64,000 nt of DNA from Tolypeutes matacus (GCA_026826555.1 JAKSZT010037198.1:8954945-9018944); one strand, 5' to 3'. Positions 12,997 to 23,749 are shown, counted from the stretch's first letter. Numbers and translations: made by a program. The notes: a model not told the origin generated them from the sequence alone.

Positions 12997-13850
12997 TTTT
13001 ATTTTCATCCATTCAGGTGTACATGTTTTCTAATTTCCTTGTGATTTCTTCTTTGACCAATGAATCATTCAGTTGTGTATTGCTTAATTTCCAAATGTTG
13101 GGCCTTTGGAACATGTGAAAGGCCATCTCCTAATCAAGGTTGTTATTTACCTTCAATTTAATTAAATTTTTGTCAAAGAACCTACTCTTTACATTTCAGT
13201 GTTTGAAATGATTTATTGAGAGTATTTTATGATTTTATGGCTCATCTTATTTCCCTGTTGCACTCGAAAAGTATGTGTACTGCACAATGTTCAAGAAATA
13301 TCAATTTATATTTTATTATTTGTATCAATTATATCTATTTTTTTATTTTATTGGTTTGGCTGAATGATAATCTATATTATTTACTTATCATTTAATATTT
13401 CAATTACTGAGAAAGGGAAGTTACAATATCAAAATATGACTATGGATTTCTCTTTTACTCCATTTAGTTCTCCCAGTTTTTGTTTCAATATTTTGAAGCT
13501 CTGTTATCAGAGTGTACAACTCATACACTGTTAGATTTGTAATGTCTTCTTACTTAATTGACTCTTTAACATTATGAAATGATCTATATATAATTAAATA
13601 TATATAATATACCAGCTTTCTTATCCTTACTTTCTTTGAATTGTATAACTCTTTCAAGATTTTACTTTTTTTCTGCTCTTCCTGATATCTTTGGTTTAAC
13701 TAAGTATTTATTCATTTCCTTTTCTATCCCTTACATTTGCTTTTTAGCCTATATTTGTGTTTTATCAATGAACTATCTTGTTATTACAGTTTATTTCAGA
13801 TTAATAATATATTAATATTAAAGTTAATATTATAGCTCATCATGATTGAT
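12600..13850 (-). pseudogene. Old L1M ORF2 fragment (endonuclease/RT 5' part)
   Basis: Plus-strand text follows the antisense of L1 ORF2 in order: 'tctagaggttgatcaatttt' near 12,722, 'ttcatttgatttctgctatt'-like sequence near 12,805, 'gtgatttcttctttgacca' near 13,041, 'ttgcactcgaaaagtatgtg' near 13,258, and 'gttctcccagtttttgttt' near 13,468. These correspond to the same regions of the younger L1 at 35.7-36.5 kb. No frame stays open. An (AT)20 microsatellite lies inside at 12,951-12,991. The fragment is cut off by the retrovirus at 13,855. Confidence 0.75.
12951..12991. repeat. (AT)n microsatellite, about 20 units
   Basis: Uninterrupted AT dinucleotide run inside the old L1 fragment. Confidence 0.95.
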
Positions 13851-14062
13851 GTAATGATGAAGAAATTGCTGTAGCCCTGCTCCTTCCCCTTAGCAGAGAC
13901 TCACAGCTCTGTTCCTCTCTTCCTCTTTTACTGGAGCCCTCTGCTTCAGAAAGATAAGCTAAACTCACGCTTCTACTTCTGTAAACCCCACCTGTCTGCT
14001 GCCTGTAATTTCCCAGCTGCCCAGTAACTCATTAGCCAATGAACAAAAAGCATGCAAGTTCC

Positions 14063-14070
14063 TATATAAA
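14063..14070 (+). promoter_or_regulatory. ERV 5' LTR TATA box
   Basis: TATATAAA followed by 'cccataaaagcc', about 65 bp before the AATAAA signal. The same motif is present in the 3' LTR at 19,850-19,857. This is the expected U3 core promoter position. Confidence 0.75.
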
Positions 14071-14134
14071 CCCATAAAAGCCAAAGCTCAGGGCTCAGAC
14101 TTTGGGGACTGGATTCTACTCTGAGCCCGCGTGC

Positions 14135-14140
14135 AATAAA
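14135..14140 (+). promoter_or_regulatory. ERV 5' LTR polyadenylation signal
   Basis: AATAAA in the R region, matched by AATAAA at 19,922-19,927 in the 3' LTR. Confidence 0.75.
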
Positions 14141-14210
14141 ACTTTGTTCCTCTGTCTCTCTGAGTGACGCTTGGGTTTCTCATCGTCTGAGTCTCACTTG
14201 CTGCAACATT

Positions 14211-14228
14211 TGGTTCCCTGACCAGGAA
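14211..14228 (+). promoter_or_regulatory. Primer-binding site, tRNA-Glu type
   Basis: TGGTTCCCTGACCAGGAA begins two bases after the CA end of the 5' LTR and is complementary to the 3' end of tRNA-Glu, as in HERV-E-like elements. Identification rests on knowledge of tRNA 3' ends. Confidence 0.8.
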
Positions 14229-14820
14229 ACCCGACCACGCAGGCCCATTGTGCCTCTGGCTTGGGACTGGAGTGTGCAACTGGTGGCGATCTCCAAGCAA
14301 ACGAGGTAGGCACCACCTGTCCTTTTGACAGGACCTTCTTCTGAGGTGGTCCCCTCAGGTTGCATCCCCACACCCCAGCCTGACTTAGTGGAGAGGCAGA
14401 CTGAACAGTGCCAGAAGACTCCAGAAAGGTAAGACCCTGGGTGCCAAGTCCTCAGTCAGGCCCATCTTTGGACAGAAGGGGAGACTGATCACCTCCCAAG
14501 ATCTCAAGTATCGAGATCTCAGGATAAGGAAGACCCTGCAGGAGGGACTGCATAACCTCTGAGCAATTGTGTGTGAATGGGGATGGCAGAGGCTTGCCTC
14601 TGTTGTACAAGTGTGTGGCTCCACAGCTTGCACTATGGAGTCCAAGTGGGCTGTTTTCCATGGCTACGTCATACAGCATAATGGCCAACCCGAACTCTAC
14701 CTGGGCACCTTAGCTAAGACGAGCCGAAGTTCTTTTGAGAGATGCAGACAGGTGGGCATCTGAGTGGCCTCGAAAGAGGTAACCCCTTCCTTTGTCTGTC
14801 TTGCACCACCGGCTCAGGGT

Positions 14821-16375
14821 ATGGGCTCACCACAGTCAAAACCTAACAGTCTTAAACTGCATGCTCACGAATTTTAAGAAGGTCTTTTCTGGAGATTATG
14901 GCATCTGGATAAATCCCGGCACCCTCTGGACCTTATGTGAATTAAAGTGGTCCACTTTTTGGCATTGACTGGCCCTCGGAAGGGACCCTGGATGTAGCCA
15001 GAGTCCACACAGTGTGGCTTGTAGTCACAGGGACTCCCGGCCACCCTGATCAGTTTCCATACATTGACTCTTGGTTAGAAATAACCTGGACTCTGGCCCC
15101 TTGGGTTCGATTTTGCATTGGAAAAAAGGGAAAGAGCAGGGAATTGGTTGCACAAGGAATGGAGCCCTGGAAGCCAGTCATTCATCAGGGATCCTTGGAA
15201 GAAGACCCACCACCCCTGCCACATGCTCCGGCCACTCTAGCCTCCCCTCCTAGCCCAGGAGCTCAGGTGGATCTCCCAGAAACACCCCTACCTTCGATCC
15301 CTCCGGGACCATCAGCTCCCTCTGGAGAAAGCCCCAGAACCCCTGTAGTGAGAAGGCTGTGGTTGGCACAACCCACATTACAGATGCCCCTCTGTGAGAT
15401 GCAGGGTCCAGCCCAGATCAGCAAGGATGGGACCATCCAACCCGGGAGGCCCATTTTGTATTACCAGCTCTTTACAACTACAGACCTCTTAAACTGGAAG
15501 CACCACACACTTTCCTACTTGGAAAAACCCCAAGCCCTTATTGATCTCATAGAGTCCATCTTCCAGACCCATTGTCCTACTTGGGATGACTGCTGCCAAC
15601 TCCTCTTGACTTTATTTAATATGGAGGAGAGATGATGGATTCTGATGAAAGTCCAAAAGTGGCTGCAGGAGCAGGCCCTTGCTGGTGTCTTAAACCCAGA
15701 AAATTGGGCACAAGAGGTGGTGTCAGAGGCCCAACTGAACTGGGACTTCAGCACCGATCAGGGATGGGCTGCCTTCCAGCAATATCAGGAAGCACTCCTC
15801 CAAGGGGTCTGAGAAAAAGCAAAACAACCCACAAACATGACAAAGATGACTTTAGTCATTCAAAAGCCCAAAAAATCTCTGGGAGATTTCTATGAACGAC
15901 TTTGTGAGGTCTTCAGAATCTATACCCCTCTTGACCCAGAAGCTCCAGAGAACCAGAGGATGGTAAATGCCACCTTTGTCATTCAGGCAGCATCGGATGT
16001 GAAAAGAAAGCTCCAAAAATTGAAAGGGTTCACAGGAATGAACAACTCCTTGACAATGCAAATAAAGTGTTTGTCAATTGGGGCAAAATCACCGAATGAG
16101 AGGCCAAAAGTGAATAAAACTCAAGGCTCCCTGATGGCAGCGGCCATGGGAAATCCCAACCCCACCGGACAAGGGGGACCACCTCGAAAAGAGGGGACAC
16201 GTACCAAGAGGATGCCCCAGCCAGAGACCAATGTGCCTACTGTAAAGAAAGTGAACACTGGAAAAAATGTGTGCCCCCTAAAGAATTGGGCACATGAAGA
16301 GAGCAACCCCAAAGAAAAATACCGACCTGAGCCCCAGGACCATCTGATCAGGCTGGCAGGACTCAACTCTGAATA
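14821..16375 (+). pseudogene. gag: ERV gag remnant (matrix, capsid, nucleocapsid)
   Basis: A start ATG at 14,821 gives MGSPQS, with the Gly-2 expected for myristoylation of gammaretroviral matrix. The frame stops at 14,875. Matrix-like sequence continues in another frame, followed by a proline-rich linker (15,200-15,330) and the N-terminal half of capsid in an open stretch at 15,012-15,635 (207 codons, including 'PTWDDCCQLL'). Capsid resumes after a frameshift, with 'FYERLCE' and 'DPEAPENQRMVN' near 15,890-15,965. A nucleocapsid zinc knuckle CAYC-KESE-H-WKK-C lies at 16,232-16,270 in a further frame. It has three residues between His and the last Cys where the family usually has four. Multiple frameshifts exclude function. 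Confidence 0.88.
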
Positions 16376-16378
16376 GGG

Positions 16379-16760
16379 GCAACCATGCTTGCTGGAACTT
16401 GGCCCCCACAAGCCCACCGTAAAATTACAAGTCGGGGGCCAGCCTATAACTTTCATGGTAGACACTGGCACTGAATATTCTGTGGTCATAACTCCTGTTG
16501 TTCCCTTTAGTGGGAAAACCGCTAATATTATAGAAGTGACTGGAGACTAGTCTAGCCAACGACCTTTTTGCCAGTCAAGAACTTGTCAACTAGGAGGCCA
16601 CGAAATGACTCATGAATTTCTGTACTTGCCTGAATGCCCAGTTCCCCTACTTGGTAGGGACCTCTTAACCAAACTGGGAACCCATATTACCTTCAAACCT
16701 GAGGGACTAGCAAGTTTAAGCCTCAGGACCGGTCTCACTTTCCTTGTCACTGTACCCTGA
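16379..16760 (+). pseudogene. pro: ERV protease remnant
   Basis: Directly follows gag. The retroviral aspartic protease active-site triad Asp-Thr-Gly is read at 16,461-16,469 in the context 'FMVDTGTEYSVV'. Downstream is 'PLLGRDLL' near 16,646-16,670, the conserved C-terminal flap and helix region. An in-frame stop (TAG at about 16,548) interrupts it. Length (~120 codons) is normal for a gammaretroviral protease made as part of gag-pro-pol. Confidence 0.82.
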
Positions 16761-17590
16761 AGTGAGGAATGGAGACTTTATGCAGAAGAAAATTCAAGTC
16801 AGAATCCGGAAAAACTGCTGGAACTTTTTCCCCAGGTTTGGGCAGAAAGGAATCTGCCAGGAATGGCATGGAACCATGCACTCATCATCACCAACCTGAA
16901 GCCTGGAGTTGTCCCAGTCCAGCAGAGGCAGTATCCGATTCCCCACGAAGCACAATTGGACATGGTTGAGCACATAGATTGCCTGAAAAAAGAGGGAATC
17001 TTGACCGAGTGCCAATCACCCTGGAACACCCCATTACTACCAGTGAAAAAGCCAGACGGGACAGGATATCAACTTGTCCAGGATCTACGAGTCATCAACA
17101 ATGCCACTCTCACTTTACATCAGGCTGTTCCCAACCCATACACTTTGTTAGGACAGCTGCCATCTGAAGCCACCTGGTTCACTTGCTTGGACCTGAAAGA
17201 TGCCTTTTTCTACCTGCGGCTGGACCCCTGAGCCAGCCTCTGTTTGCCTTTGAGTGGGAAAATCCCAGAACCTGGCAAAAAACTCAGCTAACCTGGACTC
17301 AGTTATTGCAGGGCTTGAAAAACTCCCCTACCCTTTTCCGGGAAAGCCTTGGCAGCAGATCTGGCCACATACCCTAAGGAAGACTGCAGGTGTGCCCTCT
17401 TGCAATATGTAGATGACCTCCTACTTGCCAGTAAGACAGAAGAAAACTGCTGGAAAGGGACCCAGACTCTCCTACAACTTCTAACACAGAGTGGGTACAA
17501 AGTGTCTTAGAGAAAAGCCCAAATCTGTAAACAGCAGGTCAAGTACCTGGGGTTCAGCATCACACAAGGGAAGCAGGACCCCCAAAGGAA
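16761..17590 (+). pseudogene. pol: ERV reverse transcriptase remnant, C-terminal part missing
   Basis: The fingers/palm region is readable. 'CLDLKDAFF', carrying the first catalytic Asp, ends the open stretch at 16,863-17,231. After a frameshift at about 17,229 comes 'LFAFEWENP'. The YVDD active site is at 17,406-17,417, followed by 'VKYLGFSI' near 17,539-17,562. A TAG stop lies at 17,508-17,510. From about 17,585 the sequence passes within a few codons into integrase. The thumb, connection and RNase H domains, normally over 1 kb, are absent. The element therefore carries a large pol deletion besides the small lesions. Confidence 0.88.
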
Positions 17591-17592
17591 CT

Positions 17593-18648
17593 TGGTTGCT
17601 CCCAGACAACTGGATTTTCATCCCAAAAGGAGCCACCCATGCCCTTATCCAGCAGTACCAACAACTCACCCACCTAAGGAAAACTGCGCTAGAAGTCTTA
17701 CTCAGGAGATACTACTACATAGTCTGATTGGCTTCCCTCTGTACCACCATCAGCAGCCAGTATCAAGTTTGTGCAAAAAACAGCCTTCTGCAGGGCCCCC
17801 AAACTCCGGCCAGCTTCCAGCACACTGGGACAGACCCTTTCGAAGATCTCACTGTAAACTTCACAGAAGTGAAAACAAGTCGGTGGTACAAATATCTATT
17901 AGTGATGATATGCACCTTTCAGATTGGGTTGAAGCTGTCCCCACTCACACTGAAACGGCAAGAGAAGTGACTAAGGCTTTACTCAGAAAAATCATTCCCC
18001 AACACAGGCTGTCTATTGGAAGCGATAATGGTTGCCACAGTCCAAGAAGCAGGGAAAATGTTAGGGATCAAGTGGAAACTCCATACTGCTTATAGGCCTC
18101 AGAGTTCAGGGAAAGTTAAACACATGAATTAAACCCTTAAAGCCACCCTAGTCAAATTCTGCCAAAAAACTGGTCTTCCCTGGGTAGACTTACTTCCCTT
18201 AACCTTTCTCCAATTCAGGTACACCCCAGGACCCACGGGCTATTCACCCTTTGAAATTTTATTTGGACAGCCATCCCCAATTATCGAGGACTTCAGAGAA
18301 AATCTCAAGCTCCCAGGGAAAGCTAGCCAAGATTCCATCCTTCAGCAGCTGAGGAAAATTCTAGCCCAAATACATAAAACTGTCTTGTCCCGAAACCTCA
18401 TCCCACTGGGATACCCGGTGCACCCCCACCTGCCGGGGGACCTAGTCTGGGTCAAATACTGGAAAAAAGAACCCCTTCAGCTCTCCTGGGCAGGTCCACA
18501 TACTGTGATCCTTGTAACTCCCACTGATCTTAAAGTTGCAGGCATCGTCCCTTGAATCCACCATTCCATGGTCAAGAGAGCACACCCCGATAAAGAGCAG
18601 GACAGCTGGACAGCCCAACCTGTACACGACCACTCCTTAAAAGTTTGA
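17593..18648 (+). pseudogene. pol: ERV integrase remnant
   Basis: Gammaretroviral integrase with an N-terminal zinc domain near 17,640-17,790 ('QQLTHLRKTAL', then two Cys), a DDE core, and a C-terminal domain ending at the TGA at 18,646-18,648. The first zinc His seems to be Gln (Q-Q-L-T-H). At the first catalytic Asp position the codon is AAC (Asn, 17,857-17,859). The second Asp is present in 'IGSDNG' near 18,019. At the Glu position the codon is AAA (Lys, 18,118-18,120). A TGA at 18,553-18,555 replaces the Trp expected before 'IHHS'. Compensating frameshifts occur near 17,920 and 18,040. Several independent lesions make it non-functional. Confidence 0.87.
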
Positions 18649-18819
18649 ATCACCCAGAATCACCCCTGAACACCACCCTCATCTAACGCCTGCTGAATTT
18701 TTTTACTCCTGGAAGGACTACTCGCCCTGCTGCTTGGAATTGGACTGGCTGCTGCAGGTCCTACAGACTGGACAATAGTAAACAAAGCCTTAATCACAGT
18801 GACATAGTTGTGCCTTGTA

Positions 18820-19531
18820 GGATGTTTCTGTGCCCTGGGTTGCTTTTCCTATTCTGCCTCAGGGTTGGTGCCAGTTCTCAGCCCTGCTCCACTTGTTAAA
18901 AATCCACCCCCCTCTCAGCAGCATATAGGTTAAAATAGCTCACAGAAAGTACCAACCCTCCTCTTCCTTTATCTACCATATCTATATGCCCACAAAATGT
19001 TATAAGTTATCTGAAACCTCAGTTTGTAAAAAAAGGGGACAGAAGTTCTGGATAGCCAGACTGAAATTTGGGGGTAACTGCAAAACTTATGGCACACCAG
19101 GGGAGGTCAGTTGTTGGACTTATTATACGCACGCAGGCATGTTGGATGCAGGGGGTGGGGGGGCGGGGTACAAGATATAGCCCGGAAAAAAAAACTTAAA
19201 ACTAGTCTGGACCAGCCTCATCCAGCTGAGGGCCCCAAGTATAAGCAAGCAAATTTAACAGGACTTTATCAGCTCACTCAATTCACAGCCCCCGTTCAAC
19301 AACAGGTGAGGTTGTTGATTAACACCACCTATGCTCTCTACAATATCAGCCCCAGGACCAACTACTGTTGGTTGTGTCTGTCCCTCAGAAAAAAAAAACC
19401 TACTTGGGCACTGCAGCCCCTCCTGATTGGCCACTTTTAGAGCTTGCTAGTCAGTGCCACCGTTCCCTGGAAGGGGGTCCCGACTTCTCCATGTTAGCAG
19501 ATGATGCCCCACAAAGAATTATAGGGGCATG
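18820..19531 (+). pseudogene. env: ERV env remnant, surface subunit only
   Basis: After integrase, a hydrophobic leader-like stretch near 18,823-18,870 precedes a Cys/Pro-rich segment ('QPCSTC'). Further on are 'QFTAPVQQQVRLLINTTYAL' and the CWLC motif near 19,366-19,379, the CXXC motif of gammaretroviral surface subunits. Only about 150 bp separate CWLC from the polypurine tract. The fusion peptide, heptad repeats, immunosuppressive region and membrane anchor of the transmembrane subunit are not present. Stops are frequent. Total length is far below a normal env (about 1.8-2 kb). Confidence 0.75.
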
Positions 19532-19542
19532 AAAGGGAGGAA
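19532..19542 (+). promoter_or_regulatory. ERV polypurine tract
   Basis: AAAGGGAGGAA immediately upstream of the 3' LTR, the expected plus-strand primer position. Confidence 0.85.
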
Positions 19543-19994
19543 TGATAAAGAAATTGCTGCGGCCTTACCCCTCCCCTCCATCAGCAGAAACCCACAGCTT
19601 TAGGAAGATAACAGTTCCCCTCTCGCTCTGCTGTAGCCCTGCTCCTCCCCCTCAGCAGAGACCCACAACTTTAGGAGAGACAATAACTCCTCTGTTCCTC
19701 TCCTCCCCTTCAACTGGAGCCCTTTGCTTCAGGAAGATAAGCTAAACTCGCGCTTCTGCTTCTGTAAACCCCGCCTGCCTGCTTGCTTCAGGAATTTGCC
19801 CAGCTGCCCAGCAACTCACTAGCCAATGAACAAAAAGCATGCAAGTTCCTATATAAACCCATAAAAGCCAAAGCTCAGGGCTCAGACTTTGGGGACTGGA
19901 TTCTCCTCTGAGCCCACGTGTAATAAAACTTTGTTCCTCCATCTCTTTAAGTGCTGCTTGGGTTTCTCATTGCTGAGTCTCACTTGCCTCAACA
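19543..19994 (+). repeat. ERV 3' LTR with duplicated U3 segment
   Basis: 452 bp, same ends and same TATA/AATAAA order as the 5' LTR. U3 contains a ~74-bp near-tandem repeat: one unit starts GCTGCGGCC at 19,556, the second GCTGTAGCC at 19,630. Both continue through 'cagcagaRacccaca' and an 'ctttaggaRaga' block. The 5' LTR has only one unit and also lacks most of the second block. Confidence 0.92.
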
Positions 19995-20089
19995 GTAGGA
20001 ATCTTACTATAGTATAATAAGAAATTCTGTTTAAACACAAATGAATTCTTTATAAATTCCATGGGCAATAAATTCTTGTTAATATTTTT

Positions 20090-21900
20090 GCTTTAATCTG
20101 TACATTGACTTTTCCTAACATTTTGTCAAAATTTTCAAACATGCAGAACACTGAAATAGTTTGAGAATATACATCTCTATACTTACCTACAACCTAGTTT
20201 TTACCGTCATCATTTTATAGTACTTGCTTTATCGCATATCTACCCACGTGTCTATCCAATATGCACCTATCAGTTCAATTTATTTCTCATGCATTTCAAA
20301 TAAATTACAGAAATCAGTATATGTCTTCACAGATACTGATTATCCATATAATTAACTAGATTTTAATATTGTTTACAGTTTTCTTCTTATTGAGTTACTA
20401 TTCATATATAATAAATTGCTCACTTCTTATATGTATTATGCTGAACTTTGACAAATGCATACACCTTTGTAACCCAAGGACTTAATCAAGATATTCAACA
20501 TTACATTACCTCAAGAGTAAAGTTTCTTTCCAGTAAATATCTTATTTCTCTATTTTTTTCATGTTTTCTTATTAGTTGTTCCAATTATCTCTTCCTTTTA
20601 ATTGGATTTTTTTGCCTATTAATCAATGATTACCTTACAGATATGGATGCATTTAGGTCTAGACATTTATTGTTTTCTATTTGTCACCCCTGGTTTTTGT
20701 TCCTCTGTTCCACATTTACTGCCCTTTAAAAAAAATAATTATTTGAATCCTTAGCATTCCATTTTAATTCAGTACTTTTATAAAAAGCTTTATTGGGATA
20801 CACTGCTTCTGTTTAAAGTGTACAATATGATGAATTTTGAGATATGGATGCAGTCATGAAACCATCACCACACAAGTTAATGAAAAAATATACATGACAC
20901 TCAAAAGTTTCATCATGGTTGTCATTGAACTTTGCATTATTATTACTATTTCTATTAATATTATTATTGGTTGAAGTGGGATGTTCAACAATTTTAATTT
21001 TCATAGTTTTTAGAGTTAATAGTATACCCTTCAATGCAATGTTGTATATTTGCAACAGTATAGGCACAATTATCACTCCCATGTTCATTATGTGAAGATT
21101 GTCATATAATTACATCTATGTACATTATAAACCCTATAAGGCTATGTTTCAATACTTGCTTTAACCATTAATATGCATTTTTAATTAAATTTTTTGAGAT
21201 AATTGCTAATTCACACCCAAATGTATAAAATAATACAGAAATATCCAGGCATTCTTTACCCAGTTTTACCCAATGGTTACATCTTGCAAAACACAGAAAA
21301 TATCACAACCAGGATATTGACATTGATACAGTACATTTCCATCACCACCAGGATCTCTCGTTTCCCTTTTATAGTCTCATCTATTTCTCTTCAACCTCCT
21401 CTTTGCCTTAACCCCTAGCAACAACTATTTTTCCATTTCTATAATACTGTCATTCAAAAAAGTTATATAAATGAGAGTATGCAGAATGTAACCTTTTGGA
21501 ATTTGTGTTCTTCATTCTCTGAAAATTCATCTGGTGTGCTAAGAGTATTGGTTATTCATTCATTTTATTGCTGAGTAGTATCCCATAGTGTGGCTGTTAC
21601 ACCGTTTGTTTAAACATTCACACATTGAAGGATCTCTAGGTTGTTTCCAGGTTTCACTATCAAGAATAAAACTGTGATAACATCTATGTATAGATAAATG
21701 CTGAGGAGTATAGTTGAGTGGTTATATATTAGTTGCCTGTTTATATTTTTCAGAAACTATCAAACTATTTCCCTGGGTAACTCTATCATTGTACATAAAC
21801 AATGTATGAGTGATTCAGTTTCTTATCAAAGTTTGGTATTGTCACTATTTCTTATTTTAGCCTTTCTGATAATCCATTTGCCCATAGTATATAATTATTT
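20090..21900 (-). mobile_element. Old L1M/L1ME 3' UTR and ORF2 3' end (one or more copies)
   Basis: Antisense L1 landmarks are readable: 'gaactttgacaaatgcatac' near 20,444, 'aaagtgtacaat' and 'accatcaccacacaag' near 20,815-20,876, 'cattttattgctgagtagta' near 21,561, 'ttgtttccaggttt' near 21,640, and 'tttggtattgtcac' near 21,831. These are the conserved end of ORF2 and the 3' UTR of mammalian L1M elements. The arrangement suggests at least two overlapping truncated copies. No frame is open. Confidence 0.65.
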
Positions 21901-21929
21901 CTATACATTGCTAAATTTAATGTGTTAAT

Positions 21930-23745
21930 ATTTTCTTACAGATTTTTGTGGCTATATACATGAGGAATATTGGCCTGGGGTTGTCTTTACTTGTACTATC
22001 TTTGTATGGTTTTGGTATTGGTTTAGTACTATCTTCATAACGTGAATTGGATTGTGCATACATCCTTCATTCTTGAAGGCTGCTTTTGCTGGATATTGAA
22101 CTCTTGCTTGAACTTCTTTGTTCTTTTAACCACGTTAATGATGTTGTTCCCCTCTCTTCTGGCCTCCATAGTTTCTGCTAAAAGAGTCAATAGATATTTC
22201 ACAATTTTTCTTTGATATCTTTCAAGATTTTCAATTTTTCTTTGGATGTCAGCAGTTTGACACTGATTTGCTGAGATATGATTTTATTCATATATATATC
22301 CTTCTTGAGGTTTTTTAACTTCTTGGATCTATAAGTGTATATTTTCCACCAAAATTTGGAAAATTTGCTTATTAATTTTTTCAAATATTTTTACATCCCA
22401 TTTCTTCTTTCTTATACTTGGACTCGAGTTACATATACATTAGAACTTTTAATGCCTTCCACATATCCCTGAGTTTCTGTTCATGTAATTTTAAAAAGTT
22501 TTACTTTTGTATTTTGTATTAGATGACTTCAACCGATCTAGCACCAAGGTTTTTTTCATTTCTCTCTTAGCACCGTTGTGCTCATAAGCTTATCCAGTAT
22601 TTTTTCTTTTATTTCATATGTTTAAATGTTTCATTTTTATAATGATTATTTGTTTTTTTTAAATCATTCTTATTTGTATGCTGACATTTCCACTTTTCAT
22701 TTATTACAAATATGTTTTTTTATGTCATTGATCAAAGTTATAATAAGTGCTTAAATCCTTGTCTGCTAATTCCAACTTCTGGGTCCTCTCAGCATCAGTA
22801 TCTACTGATTGTCTTTTCTCATGAGAATAGGGTCACATTTTCCTGATCCTCTGTATACTGAGTAATTTTTATTGCAACCTGGACATAGTAAATGTTATAT
22901 ATTGGAGATGCTGGATTTTATTGTATTATTCTCCATAGTGTTTTGTGGCTATTGTTCTTGCTGTTTACCTACCTGATAATTTGGTAGGATCCAATATTTT
23001 TGGTCAGCTGCTCAATTTTCACTTTAATTCTTCTATCTTTAGCATGAATGCTTGGATTCTGCCCTGCATATTCATGCTTCAGGAGTTCACCAGATATTTA
23101 GGCATATCTTATATTTAGAATTTAGTACTCTTCCATTCTCTTTCTTTTTTGGAATCATCTACTTATTTTTCCAGAATTATGTTGCCCCAAATTCTAGCCC
23201 TCTGGTATCAGGACAGAAAGGATGCATGTTTTCTATTGTAGAATTTTGTATCCTATGGCATGGGCCATAGAAAATGGGAAACTCATCCAGCACTATTCCC
23301 TTATTCCTAATGTAGACTTCCTTCCAGAAACTGCCAGCATTTTTTGCTTTCTAGTAACTTCATGCAGTATTAATTATTTTTTGTATTTTTTTCTAGAGTT
23401 ATAATTATTATCTGTAAGAAATTTGTTTGCATAGGAGTCTAATTGACCACTACTGGAAGCAGAGCCTCTCAGATTATGAACTTTTCAAGGAATCAAGAAA
23501 AGAGAAAAAAAACAAAACAAAAAAACATCAGTCATCTGATACAAATTTAACATTTCCATATCCTCTCATTCTTTCCTCCCTTCTTTCCATTCTTTTTTCC
23601 ATATTGATCTAAATTTCCATCAGGTGTCATTTATCCTTTACCTAAAGAGTTTCCTTTAACATTTCTTATATTACGGATCTGCTGGCAACAATTTTTTTCA
23701 GTGCCATTTTATCTGAAACTGTCTTCAGTTTGCTTTGCTTTTGAC
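21930..23745 (-). mobile_element. Old L1/HAL1 ORF1 and 5' UTR fragments
   Basis: Sequence antisense to L1 ORF1 is recognisable: 'ttctggcctccatagtttct' near 22,157, 'tgctgagatatgattttatt' near 22,269, and 'ttcttggatctataag' near 22,320. These correspond to the younger ORF1 at 37.1-37.3 kb. The stretch at 22,760-22,960 ('ctaattccaacttctgggtc', 'gggtcacattttcctgatcc') resembles an old L1/HAL1 5' region. 23,640-23,740 resembles the ORF1-ORF2 junction of a separate copy. No open frame of note. Confidence 0.55.
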
Positions 23746-23749
23746 ACAC

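Larger units (their letters stand above)
13855..14208 (+). repeat. ERV 5' LTR
   Basis: 354 bp, TG...CA bounded. It contains TATATAAA at 14,063-14,070 and AATAAA at 14,135-14,140 and is followed directly by the primer-binding site. It is about 98 bp shorter than the 3' LTR because U3 has one copy of a repeat that is doubled in the 3' LTR. Confidence 0.92.
13855..19994 (+). mobile_element. Class I (gammaretrovirus-like) endogenous retrovirus, whole provirus
   Basis: A 6.1-kb provirus with two LTRs (13,855-14,208 and 19,543-19,994), a primer-binding site, gag, pro, pol and env remnants in order, and a polypurine tract. LTRs start TGATRAAGAAATTGCTG and end CAACA. The flanks carry a 4-bp target duplication with one mismatch (GTAA at 13,851-13,854, GTAG at 19,995-19,998). 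Four bases is usual for gammaretroviral integrases. The primer site matches tRNA-Glu, as in HERV-E-type lineages. All genes carry stops, frameshifts or deletions, so it is not coding-competent. Confidence 0.93.

Noticed and set aside
16121..16489. Minus-strand 122-codon frame
   Set aside because: Shadow of gag/pro on the plus strand.
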